Part shown: positions 51,501-64,000 of the stretch, piece after piece
How the letters are laid out: each line of letters opens with the position of its first letter
Position numbering within the stretch: position 1 is the stretch's first letter
Source: Halictus rubicundus
Lineage: Eukaryota; Arthropoda; Insecta; Hymenoptera; Halictidae
Direction: 5' to 3'
Length of the DNA stretch: 64,000 bases
Assembly: GCF_050948215.1 (NCBI RefSeq)
Contig: NW_027489039.1
Span: forward strand, 1 to 64,000
The notes under the pieces: generated by a model
Seen by the model: only the letters and a program-made list of their open reading frames with translations
Database searches by the model: none
What the model was told of the DNA's origin: nothing
Made by a program: the position numbers and the translations under genes

Positions 51501-54500
51501 GATAGGGGATTGGATAGGATAGGATAGAGGATAGGATAGGATAGAACAGACGATAGAGAATAGGATAGACCAGACGATAGAGGATAGTATATGATAGAGC
51601 AGACGATAGAGGATATGATAGGATAGAGGATATAAAAGGATAGCGGGTAGGATAGGATGGAGTATAGGATAGGGGATTGGATAGGATAGAGGATAGGATA
51701 GGATAGAGGATAGGATAGAGGATTGGATAGGATAGGGGATATTATAGGATAGAGGATAGGATAGGATAGAGGAGACGATAGAGATTGGATAGGATAGATG
51801 ATATAATAGGAAAGAGGATAGGATATGATAGAGGATACGATATTATAGAGGATAGGACAGGATAGAGGATAGGATAGGATAGAGGATAGGATAGGATAGA
51901 GGATAGGATAGGATAGAGGATAGGATAGGATAGAGGATAGGATAGGATACAGGATATGATAGAGGATAGGATAGACGATTGGATAGGATAGAGGATATTA
52001 TAGGATAGAGGATATGATACGATAGCGGATAGGATATAATGGAGTATACGATAGTAATGAGGATAGGATAGCGTTGAGGATAGGATAGGATAGAGGATAG
52101 GATAGGATAGAGGATTGGATAGGATAGAGGATATTATAGGATAGAGGATATGATACGATAGCGGATAGGATATAATGGAGTATAGGATAGTAATGAGGAT
52201 AAGATAGCGTTGAGGATAGGATAGGATAGAGGATAGGATAGGATAGAGGATAGGTTAGGATAGAGGATAGGATAGGATAGATGATAGGATAGGATAGAGG
52301 GTAGGATAGGATACAGGATAGGATAGGATAGAGGATAGGATAGGATAGAGGATAGGATAGGATAGAGGATAGGATAGAGGATAGGATAGGATAGAGGATG
52401 GGATAGGATAGAGGATAGGATATAATGGAGTATAGGATAGGAATGCGGATAGGATAGGGTTGAGGATAGGATACGATAGAGGTTAGGATAGTGTAGAGAA
52501 TAGGATAGGATAGAGGATAGGATTGGATACAGTATAGAATAGGATAGAGCATAGGATAGGATAGGATTGAGGATAGGATAGGATAGGGGATAGGATAGGA
52601 TAGAGGATATTATAGGAAAGAGGATAGGATAGGATAGAGGATAGGATAGGATAGAGGATAGGATAGGATAGAGGATAGGATAGGATAGGATAGAGGATAG
52701 GATAGGATAGGATAGAGGATAGGATTGGAAAGAGGATAGGATAGGATAGAGAATAGGATAGGATAGAGGATAGGATAGGATTGAGGATAGGATAGGATAG
52801 AGGATAGGATAGAATAGAGGATAGGATAGGATAGAGGATTGGATATGATAGAGGAAACGATATTATAGAGAATAGGATAGGAGAGAGGATAGGATAGGAT
52901 AGAGGATAGGATAGCAAAGCGGATAGGATAGGATAGGATACAGGATAGGATATCAAAGCGGATAGGATAGGATGTAGGATTAGATAGGATGTAGGATTAG
53001 ATAGGATAGAGGATAGGATAGGATAGAGGATAGGATGGGATAGATGATATTATAGGATACAGGATAGAATATGATAGAGGATACGATATTATACAGGATA
53101 CGATAGGATAGAGGATTGGATAGGGGATTGGATAGGATAGAGGATAGGATAGGATAGAGGATAGGATAGGATAGAGGATAGGATAGGATAGAGGATAGGA
53201 TAGGATAGAGGATAGGATAGGATAGAGGATAGGATAGGTTAGAGGATAGGATAGGATAGAGGATAGGATAGGATAGAGGATAGGATAGGATAGAGGATAG
53301 GATAGGATAGAGGATAGGATAGGATAGAGGATAGGATAGGATAGAGGATAGGATAGGATAGAGGATAGGATAGAGGATTGGTTAGTATAAAGGATAGGAG
53401 AGGATAGAGGATAGGATAGGATAGAGGATTGGATAGGATAAAGGATATTATAGGATAGAGGATATGATACGATAGCGGATAGGATATAATGGAGTATAGG
53501 ATAGTAATGAGGATAGGATAGCGTTGAGGATAGAATAGGATAGAGGATATTATAGGATAGAGGATATGATACGATAGCGGATAGGATATAATGGAGTATA
53601 GGATAGTAATGAGGATAGGATAGCGTTGAGGATAGGATAGGATAGAGGATAGGTTAGGATAGAGGATAGGATAGGATAGAGGATAGGATAGGATAGAGGA
53701 TAGGATAGGATAGAGGATAGGTTAGGATAGAGGATAGGATACGATAGAGGATAGGATAGGATAGAGGATAGGATAGGATAGAGTATAGAATAGGATAGAG
53801 CATAGGATAGGATAGGATTGAGGGTAGGATAGGATAGAGGATAGGATAGGATAGAGGATAGGATACGATAGAGGATTGGATAGGATAGAGGATAGGAGAC
53901 GATGGAGGATAGGATAGGATAGAGGATTGGATACTATAAAGGATAGGTGAGGATAGAGAATAGGATAGCATTGAGGATAGGATAGGATAGTGGATAGGAT
54001 AGGATAGAGCAGACGATAGAGGATAGGATAGGATAGAGGATATTGTAGGGGATTGGATAGGATAGAGGATAGGATAGGGTAGATGATATTATAGGCAAGA
54101 GGATAGGATATGATAGAGGATACGATATTATAGAGGATAGGATAGGATAGAGGATAGGATAGGATAGAGGATACGATAGGATAGGATAGAGGATACGATA
54201 GGATAGGATAGAGGATACGATAGGATAGAGGAGAGGATACGATAGGATAGAGGAGAGGAGAGGATAGAGGATAGGATAGAGGATAGGATAGAGGATTGGA
54301 TAGGATAGAGGATATGATAGGATAGCGGATAGGATATAATGGAGTATAGGATAGGAATGAGGATAGGATAGGGTTGAGGATAGGATAGGATAGAGGATAG
54401 GATAGAGGATTGGATAGGATAGAGGATATGATAGGATAGCGGATTGGATAGTATAAAGGATATTAGAGGATAGAGGATAGGATAGGATTGAGAATAGGAA

Positions 54501-57500
54501 AGGATAGAGGATAGGATATGGGATTGGATAGGATAGAGGATTGGAGACGATGGAGGATAGGATAGGATAGAGGATATGATAGGATAGAGGATTGGATAGG
54601 ATAGAGGATAGGTTAGGATAGAGGATAGGATAGGATAGAGGATAGGATAGGATAGAGAATAGGATAGGATAGAGGATAGGATAGGATAGAGGATAGGATA
54701 GAGGATAGGATAGAGGATTGGATAGGATAGAGGATATGATAGGATAGCTGATAGGATATAATGGAGTATAGGATAGGAATGAGGATAGGATAGGGTTGAG
54801 GATAGGATAGGATAGAGGATTGGATAGGGGATTAGATAGGATAGAGGATAGGATAGGATAGAGGATAGGATAGGATAGAGGATAGGATAGGATAGAGGAT
54901 AGGATAGGATAGAGGATAGGATAGGATAGAGGATAGGATAGGATAGAGGATAGGATAGGATAGAGGACAGGATAGAGGATTGGTTAGTATAAAGGATAGG
55001 AGAGGATAGAGGATAGGATAGGATAGAGGATAGGATAGAGGATAGGATAGGATAGAGCATAGGATAGGATAGGATTGAGGGTAGGATAGGATAGAGGATA
55101 GGATAGGATAGAGGATAGGATAGGATAGAGGATAGGATAGAGGATAGGATAGAGGATAGGATAGGATAGAGGATAGGATAGGATAGAGGATAGGATAGAG
55201 GATTGGTTAGTATAAAGGATAGGAGAGGATAGAGGATAGGATAGGATAGAGGATAGGATAGAGGATAGGATAGGATAGAGCATAGGATAGGATAGGATTG
55301 AGGGTAGGATAGGATAGAGGATAGGATAGGATAGAGGATAGGATAGGATAGAGGATAGGATAGAGGATAGGATAGGATAGAGGATATGATAGAGGATAGG
55401 ATAGACGATTGGATAGGATAGAGGATATTATAGGATAGAGGATATGATACGATAGCGGATAGGATATAATGGAGTATACGAAAGTAATGAGGATAGGATA
55501 GCGTTCAGGATAGGATAGGATAGAGGATAGGATAGGATAGAGGATAGGATAGGATAGAGGATAGGTTAGGATAGAGGATAGGATAGGATAGAGGATAGGA
55601 TAGGATAGAGGATAGGATAGGATAGAGGATAGGATAGGATAGAGGATAGGATAGGATAGAGGATAGGATAGAGGATAGGATAGAGGATTGGATAGGATAG
55701 AGGATATGATAGGATAGCGGATAGGATATAATGGAGTATAGGATAGGAATGAGGATAAGATAGGTTTCAGGATAGGATAGGATAGAGGATAGGATAGGAT
55801 AGAGGATAGGTTAGGATAGAGGATAGGATAGGATAGAGGATAGGATAGGATAGAGGATAGGATAGGATAGAGAATAGGATAGAATAGAGGATAGGATAGG
55901 ATAGAGGATAGGATAGGACAGAGGATAGGATAGGATAGAGGATGGGATAGGATAGAGGATAGGATATAATGGAGTATAGGATAGGAATGAGGATAGGATA
56001 GGGTTGAGGATAGGATAGGATAGAGGTTAGGATAGTGTAGAGAATAGGATAGGATAGAGGATAGGATTGGATACAGTATAGAATAGGATAGAGCATAGGA
56101 TAGGATAGGATTGAGGATAGGATAGGATAGGGGATAGGATAGGATAGGATAGGGGATAGGATAGGATAGAGGATATTATAGGAAAGAGGATAGGATAGGA
56201 TAGAGGATAGGATAGGATAGAGGATAGGATAGGATAGAGGATAGGATAGGATAGAGGATAGGATAGGATAGAGGATAGGATAGGATAGAGGATAGGATAG
56301 GATAGAGGATAGGATAGGATAGAGGATAGGATAGGATAGAGGATAGGATAAGATAGGATAGAGGATAGGATAGGATAGGATAGAGGATAGGATTGGATAG
56401 AGGATAGGATAGGATAGAGAATAGGATAGGATAGAGGATAGGATAGGATTGAGGATAGGATAGGATAGAGGATAGGATAGGATAGAGGATAGGATAGGAT
56501 AGAGGATTGGATGTGATAGAGGAAACGATATTATAGAGAATAGGATAGGAGAGAGGATAGGATAGGATAGAGGATAGGATAGCAAAGCGGATAGGATAGG
56601 ATAGGATACAGGATAGGATATCAAAGCGGGTAGGATAGGATGTAGGATTAGATAGGATAGAGGATAGGATAGGATAGAGGATAGGATAGGATAGATGATA
56701 TTATAGGATAGAGGATAGAATATGATAGAGGATACGATATTATACAGGATACGATAGGATAGAGGATTGGATAGGGGATTGGATAGGATAGAGGATAGGA
56801 TAGGATAGAGGATAGGATAGGATAGAGGATAGGATAGGTTAGAGGATAGGATAGGATAGAGGATAGGATAGGATAGAGGATAGGATAGGATAGAGGATAG
56901 GATAGGATAGAGGATAGGATACGATAGAGGATAGGATAGGATAGAGGATAGGATAGGATAGAGGATAGGATAGGATAGAGGATAGGATAGGATAGAGGAT
57001 AGGATAGGATAGAGGATAGGATAGGATAGAGGATAGGATAGGATAGAGGATAGGATAGGATAGAGGATAGGATAGAGGATTGGTTAGTATAAAGGATAGG
57101 AGAGGATAGAGGATAGGATAGGATAGAGGATAGGATAGAGGATAGGATAGGATAGAGGATAGGATAGAGGATTGGATAGGATAGAGGATATTATAGGATA
57201 GAGGATATGATACGATAGCGGATAGGATATAATGGAGTATAGGATAGTAATGAGGATAAGATAGCGTTGAGGATAGGATAGGATAGAGGATAGGATAGGA
57301 TAGAGGATAGGTTAGGATAGAGGATAGGATAGGATAGATGATAGGATAGGATAGAGGGTAGGATAGGATACAGGATAGGATAGGATAGAGGATAGGATAG
57401 GATAGAGGATAGGATAGGATAGAGGATAGGATAGAGGATAGGATAGGATAGAGGATGGGATAGGATAGAGGATAGGATATAATGGAGTATAGGATAGGAA

Positions 57501-60500
57501 TGCGGATAGGATAGGGTTGAGGATAGGATACGATAGAGGTTAGGATAGTGTAGAGAATAGGATAGGATAGAGGATAGGATTGGATACAGTATAGAATAGG
57601 ATAGAGCATAGGATAGGATAGGATTGAGGATAGGATAGGATAGGGGATAGGATAGGATAGAGGATATTATAGGAAAGAGGATAGGATAGGATAGAGGATA
57701 GGATAGGATAGAGGATAGGATAGGATAGAGGATAGGATAGGATAGGATAGAGGATAGGATAGGATAGGATAGAGGATAGGATTGGAAAGAGGATAGGATA
57801 GGATAGAGAATAGGATAGGATAGAGGATAGGATAGGATTGAGGATAGGATAGGATAGAGGATAGGATAGAATAGAGGATAGGATAGGATAGAGGATTGGA
57901 TATGATAGAGGAAACGATATTATAGAGAATAGGATAGGAGAGAGGATAGGATAGGATAGAGGATAGGATAGCAAAGCGGATAGGATAGGATAGGATACAG
58001 GATAGGATATCAAAGCGGATAGGATAGGATGTAGGATTAGATAGGATGTAGGATTAGATAGGATAGAGGATAGGATAGGATAGAGGATAGGATGGGATAG
58101 ATGATATTATAGGATACAGGATAGAATATGATAGAGGATACGATATTATACAGGATACGATAGGATAGAGGATTGGATAGGGGATTGGATAGGATAGAGG
58201 ATAGGATAGGATAGAGGATAGGATAGGATAGAGGATAGGATAGGATAGAGGATAGGATAGGATAGAGGATAGGATAGGATAGAGGATAGGATAGGTTAGA
58301 GGATAGGATAGGATAGAGGATAGGATAGGATAGAGGATAGGATAGGATAGAGGATAGGATAGGATAGAGGATAGGATAGGATAGAGGATAGGATAGGATA
58401 GAGGATAGGATAGGATAGAGGATAGGATAGAGGATTGGTTAGTATAAAGGATAGGAGAGGATAGAGGATAGGATAGGATAGAGGATTGGATAGGATAGAG
58501 GATATTATAGGATAGAGGATATGATACGATAGCGGATAGGATATAATGGAGTATAGGATAGTAATGAGGATAGGATAGCGTTGAGGATAGAATAGGATAG
58601 AGGATATTATAGGATAGAGGATATGATACGATAGCGGATAGGATATAATGGAGTATAGGATAGTAATGAGGATAGGATAGCGTTGAGGATAGGATAGGAT
58701 AGAGGATAGGTTAGGATAGAGGATAGGATAGGATAGAGGATAGGATAGGATAGAGGATAGGATAGGATAGAGGATAGGTTAGGATAGAGGATAGGATACG
58801 ATAGAGGATAGGATAGGATAGAGGATAGGATAGGATAGAGTATAGAATAGGATAGAGCATAGGATAGGATAGGATTGAGGGTAGGATAGGATAGAGGATA
58901 GGATAGGATAGAGGATAGGATACGATAGAGGATTGGATAGGATAGAGGATAGGAGACGATGGAGGATAGGATAGGATAGAGGATTGGATACTATAAAGGA
59001 TAGGTGAGGATAGAGAATAGGATAGCATTGAGGATAGGATAGGATAGTGGATAGGATAGGATAGAGCAGACGATAGAGGATAGGATAGGATAGAGGATAG
59101 GGTAGGGGATTGGATAGGATAGAGGATAGGATAGGGTAGATGATATTATAGGCAAGAGGATAGGATATGATAGAGGATACGATATTATAGAGGATAGGAT
59201 AGGATAGAGGATAGGATAGGATAGAGGATACGATAGGATAGGATAGAGGATACGATAGGATAGGATAGAGGATACGATAGGATAGAGGAGAGGATACGAT
59301 AGGATAGAGGAGAGGAGAGGATAGAGGATAGGATAGAGGATAGGATAGAGGATTGGATAGGATAGAGGATATGATAGGATAGCGGATAGGATATAATGGA
59401 GTATAGGATAGGAATGAGGATAGGATAGGGTTGAGGATAGGATAGGATAGAGGATAGGATAGAGGATTGGATAGGATAGAGGATATGATAGGATAGCGGA
59501 TTGGATAGTATAAAGGATATTAGAGGATAGAGGATAGGATAGGATTGAGAATAGGAAAGGATAGAGGATAGGATATGGGATTGGATAGGATAGAGGATTG
59601 GAGACGATGGAGGATAGGATAGGATAGAGGATATGATAGGATAGAGGATTGGATAGGATAGAGGATAGGTTAGGATAGAGGATAGGATAGGATAGAGGAT
59701 AGGATAGGATAGAGAATAGGATAGGATAGAGGATAGGATAGGATAGAGGATAGGATAGAGGATAGGATAGAGGATTGGATAGGATAGAGGATATGATAGG
59801 ATAGCTGATAGGATATAATGGAGTATAGGATAGGAATGAGGATAGGATAGGGTTGAGGATAGGATAGGATAGAGGATTGGATAGGGGATTAGATAGGATA
59901 GAGGATAGGATAGGATAGAGGATAGGATAGGATAGAGGATAGGATAGGATAGAGGATAGGATAGGATAGAGGATAGGATAGGATAGAGGATAGGATAGGA
60001 TAGAGGACAGGATAGAGGATTGGTTAGTATAAAGGATAGGAGAGGATAGAGGATAGGATAGGATAGAGGATAGGATAGAGGATAGGATAGGATAGAGCAT
60101 AGGATAGGATAGGATTGAGGGTAGGATAGGATAGAGGATAGGATAGGATAGAGGATAGGATAGGATAGAGGATAGGATAGAGGATAGGATAGAGGATAGG
60201 ATAGGATAGAGGATAGGATAGGATAGAGGATAGGATAGAGGATTGGTTAGTATAAAGGATAGGAGAGGATAGAGGATAGGATAGGATAGAGGATAGGATA
60301 GAGGATAGGATAGGATAGAGCATAGGATAGGATAGGATTGAGGGTAGGATAGGATAGAGGATAGGATAGGATAGAGGATAGGATAGGATAGAGGATAGGA
60401 TAGAGGATAGGATAGGATAGAGGATATGATAGAGGATAGGATAGACGATTGGATAGGATAGAGGATATTATAGGATAGAGGATATGATACGATAGCGGAT

Positions 60501-63500
60501 AGGATATAATGGAGTATACGAAAGTAATGAGGATAGGATAGCGTTCAGGATAGGATAGGATAGAGGATAGGATAGGATAGAGGATAGGATAGGATAGAGG
60601 ATAGGTTAGGATAGAGGATAGGATAGGATAGAGGATAGGATAGGATAGAGGATAGGATAGGATAGAGGATAGGATAGGATAGAGGATAGGATAGGATAGA
60701 GAATAGGATAGAATAGAGGATAGGATAGGATAGAGGATAGGATAGGATAGAGGATAGGATAGGATAGAGGATGGGATAGGATAGAGGATAGGATATAATG
60801 GAGTATAGGATAGGAATGAGGATAGGATAGGGTTGAGGATAGGATAGGATAGAGGTTAGGATAGTGTAGAGAATAGGATAGGATAGAGGATAGGATTGGA
60901 TACAGTATAGAATAGGATAGAGCATAGGATAGGATAGGATTGAGGATAGGATAGGATAGGGGATAGGATAGGATAGGATAGGGGATAGGATAGGATAGAG
61001 GATATTATAGGAAAGAGGATAGGATAGGATAGAGGATAGGATAGGATAGAGGATAGGATAGGATAGAGGATAGGATAGGATAGAGGATAGGATAGGATAG
61101 AGGATAGGATAGGATAGAGGATAGGATAGGATAGAGGATAGGATAGGATAGAGGATAGGATAGGATAGAGGATAGGATAGAGGATTGGTTAGTATAAAGG
61201 ATAGGAGAGGATAGAGGATAGGATAGGATAGAGGATTGGATAGGATAGAGGATATTATAGGATAGAGGATATGATACGATAGCGGATAGGATATAATGGA
61301 GTATAGGATAGTAATGAGGATAGGATAGCGTTGAGGATAGAATAGGATAGAGGATATTATAGGATAGAGGATATGATACGATAGCGGATAGGATATAATG
61401 GAGTATAGGATAGTAATGAGGATAGGATAGCGTTGAGGATAGGATAGGATAGAGGATAGGTTAGGATAGAGGATAGGATAGGATAGAGGATAGGATAGGA
61501 TAGAGGATAGGATAGGATAGAGGATAGGTTAGGATAGAGGATAGGATACGATAGAGGATAGGATAGGATAGAGGATAGGATAGGATAGAGTATAGAATAG
61601 GATAGAGCATAGGATAGGATAGGATTGAGGGTAGGATAGGATAGAGGATAGGATAGGATAGAGGATAGGATACGATAGAGGATTGGATAGGATAGAGGAT
61701 AGGAGACGATGGAGGATAGGATAGGATAGAGGATTGGATACTATAAAGGATAGGTGAGGATAGAGAATAGGATAGCATTGAGGATAGGATAGGATAGTGG
61801 ATAGGATAGGATAGAGCAGACGATAGAGGATAGGATAGGATAGAGGATAGGGTAGGGGATTGGATAGGATAGAGGATAGGATAGGGTAGATGATATTATA
61901 GGCAAGAGGATAGGATATGATAGAGGATACGATATTATAGAGGATAGGATAGGATAGAGGATAGGATAGGATAGAGGATACGATAGGATAGGATAGAGGA
62001 TACGATAGGATAGGATAGAGGATACGATAGGATAGAGGAGAGGATACGATAGGATAGAGGAGAGGAGAGGATAGAGGATAGGATAGAGGATAGGATAGAG
62101 GATTGGATAGGATAGAGGATATGATAGGATAGCGGATAGGATATAATGGAGTATAGGATAGGAATGAGGATAGGATAGGGTTGAGGATAGGATAGGATAG
62201 AGGATAGGATAGAGGATTGGATAGGATAGAGGATATGATAGGATAGCGGATTGGATAGTATAAAGGATATTAGAGGATAGAGGATAGGATAGGATTGAGA
62301 ATAGGAAAGGATAGAGGATAGGATATGGGATTGGATAGGATAGAGGATTGGAGACGATGGAGGATAGGATAGGATAGAGGATATGATAGGATAGAGGATT
62401 GGATAGGATAGAGGATAGGTTAGGATAGAGGATAGGATAGGATAGAGGATAGGATAGGATAGAGAATAGGATAGGATAGAGGATAGGATAGGATAGAGGA
62501 TAGGATAGAGGATAGGATAGAGGATTGGATAGGATAGAGGATATGATAGGATAGCTGATAGGATATAATGGAGTATAGGATAGGAATGAGGATAGGATAG
62601 GGTTGAGGATAGGATAGGATAGAGGATTGGATAGGGGATTAGATAGGATAGAGGATAGGATAGGATAGAGGATAGGATAGGATAGAGGATAGGATAGGAT
62701 AGAGGATAGGATAGGATAGAGGATAGGATAGGATAGAGGACAGGATAGAGGATTGGTTAGTATAAAGGATAGGAGAGGATAGAGGATAGGATAGGATAGA
62801 GGATAGGATAGAGGATAGGATAGGATAGAGCATAGGATAGGATAGGATTGAGGGTAGGATAGGATAGAGGATAGGATAGGATAGAGGATAGGATAGGATA
62901 GAGGATAGGATAGAGGATAGGATAGAGGATAGGATAGGATAGAGGATAGGATAGGATAGAGGATAGGATAGAGGATTGGTTAGTATAAAGGATAGGAGAG
63001 GATAGAGGATAGGATAGGATAGAGGATAGGATAGAGGATAGGATAGGATAGAGCATAGGATAGGATAGGATTGAGGGTAGGATAGGATAGAGGATAGGAT
63101 AGGATAGAGGATAGGATAGGATAGAGGATAGGATAGAGGATAGGATAGGATAGAGGATATGATAGAGGATAGGATAGACGATTGGATAGGATAGAGGATA
63201 TTATAGGATAGAGGATATGATACGATAGCGGATAGGATATAATGGAGTATACGAAAGTAATGAGGATAGGATAGCGTTCAGGATAGGATAGGATAGAGGA
63301 TAGGATAGGATAGAGGATAGGATAGGATAGAGGATAGGTTAGGATAGAGGATAGGATAGGATAGAGGATAGGATAGGATAGAGGATAGGATAGGATAGAG
63401 GATAGGATAGGATAGAGGATAGGATAGGATAGAGAATAGGATAGAATAGAGGATAGGATAGGATAGAGGATAGGATAGGATAGAGGATAGGATAGGATAG

Positions 63501-64000
63501 AGGATGGGATAGGATAGAGGATAGGATATAATGGAGTATAGGATAGGAATGAGGATAGGATAGGGTTGAGGATAGGATAGGATAGAGGTTAGGATAGTGT
63601 AGAGAATAGGATAGGATAGAGGATAGGATTGGATACAGTATAGAATAGGATAGAGCATAGGATAGGATAGGATTGAGGATAGGATAGGATAGGGGATAGG
63701 ATAGGATAGAGGATATTATAGGAAAGAGGATAGGATAGGATAGAGGATAGGATAGGATAGAGGATAGGATAGGATAGAGGATAGGATAGGATAGAAGATA
63801 GGATAGGATAGAGGATAGGATAGGATAGGATAGAGGATAGGATAGGATAGGATAGAGGATAGGATTGGAAAGAGGATAGGATAGGATAGAGAATAGGATA
63901 GGATAGAGGATAGGATAGGATTGAGGATAGGATAGGATAGAGGATAGGATAGGATAGAGGATTGGGTATGATAGAGGAAACGATATTATAGAGAATAGGA
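51501..64000. repeat. Satellite with 5057/5040-bp and 2750/2733-bp higher-order repeats
   Basis: GAGGATAAGATAGCG is shared by 52195 and 57252 (offset 5057), and AGGAGAGGAGAGG by 54251, 59308 and 62058 (offsets 5057 and 2750). The GGTTAGGATAGTGTAG mark lies at 52481, 56025, 57538, 60854 and 63587. The block at 55441 equals that at 60481 (offset 5040), and 60854 to 63587 is 2733. Thus at least two full and one shorter tandem copy fill this end, and the array runs off the window. The stretch 51540-51660 carries several GCAGACGATAG variants. No gene is seen. Confidence 0.9.

Noticed and set aside
10093..64000. CRISPR-like array or other repeat-spacer system
   Set aside because: There are no unique spacers of constant length. 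The repeats grade into each other and the period is 12 or 17 bp with higher-order structure.
10093..64000. Bkm-type (GATA)n sex-chromosome satellite
   Set aside because: GATA occurs inside GGATA units, but there are no uninterrupted GATA tetramer runs; the period is 5, 12 and 17 bp.

Overview
This window looks like eukaryotic heterochromatin, most likely from an arthropod and probably an insect. About 93% of it is one tandem satellite with a G/A/T-rich, C-poor + strand. A single GC-rich non-LTR retrotransposon sits inside the satellite at about 5400-10092. The element's zinc knuckles, endonuclease and reverse transcriptase resemble the R1 clade (R1/TRAS/SART/Waldo-like elements), which is typical of arthropods. 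No ordinary host gene, tRNA, rRNA, CRISPR array or prokaryotic feature was found.

Satellite. The core monomer is 17 bp, ATAGGATAGGATAGAGG, which can be written as 5+5+7 (ATAGG, ATAGG, ATAGAGG). A shorter 12-bp form (5+7) is mixed in. Variant monomers (GGTTAGG, an ATAATGG block, a GTATAAAGG block, a GACAGGAGACGATAG block, a GATATTATAGG block) recur in fixed order and build several levels of higher-order repeat. Measured offsets are about 317 bp (10.1-10.9 kb), 403 bp (12.2-13.0 kb), 706 bp (50.4-51.4 kb), 739 bp (27.1-28.6 kb), 1923 bp (30.1-33.9 kb), 2355 bp (0-3 kb), 2733/2750 bp and 5040/5057 bp (52-64 kb), about 7025 bp (12.6-25 kb) and about 11.6 kb (35.5-37.5 versus 47.1-49 kb). The whole array keeps one orientation on both sides of the retroelement.

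Retrotransposon. It has a roughly 600-bp leader with strong hairpins, an ORF1 (gag-like, three CCHC-type knuckles) and an ORF2 (APE-type endonuclease, then reverse transcriptase). A short 3' tail and an A18 tract follow. ORF2 stops inside the RT domain just after motif A and is joined directly to the 3' tail, so motif B, the YxDD box and the C-terminal region are missing. At least eight single-frame changes break the two ORFs, but I saw no in-frame nonsense codon in the homologous segments. The satellite just upstream (3.0-5.4 kb) is also unusually irregular. Both could reflect indel errors in the assembly as easily as biological decay.

The minus strand of the satellite is almost free of stop codons because the reverse-complement monomer contains none, and 17 is not a multiple of 3. 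The very long minus-strand ORFs (up to 639 codons) that repeat a Pro/Leu/Ser/Tyr/Ile pattern are therefore by-products of the repeat and are not annotated as genes.
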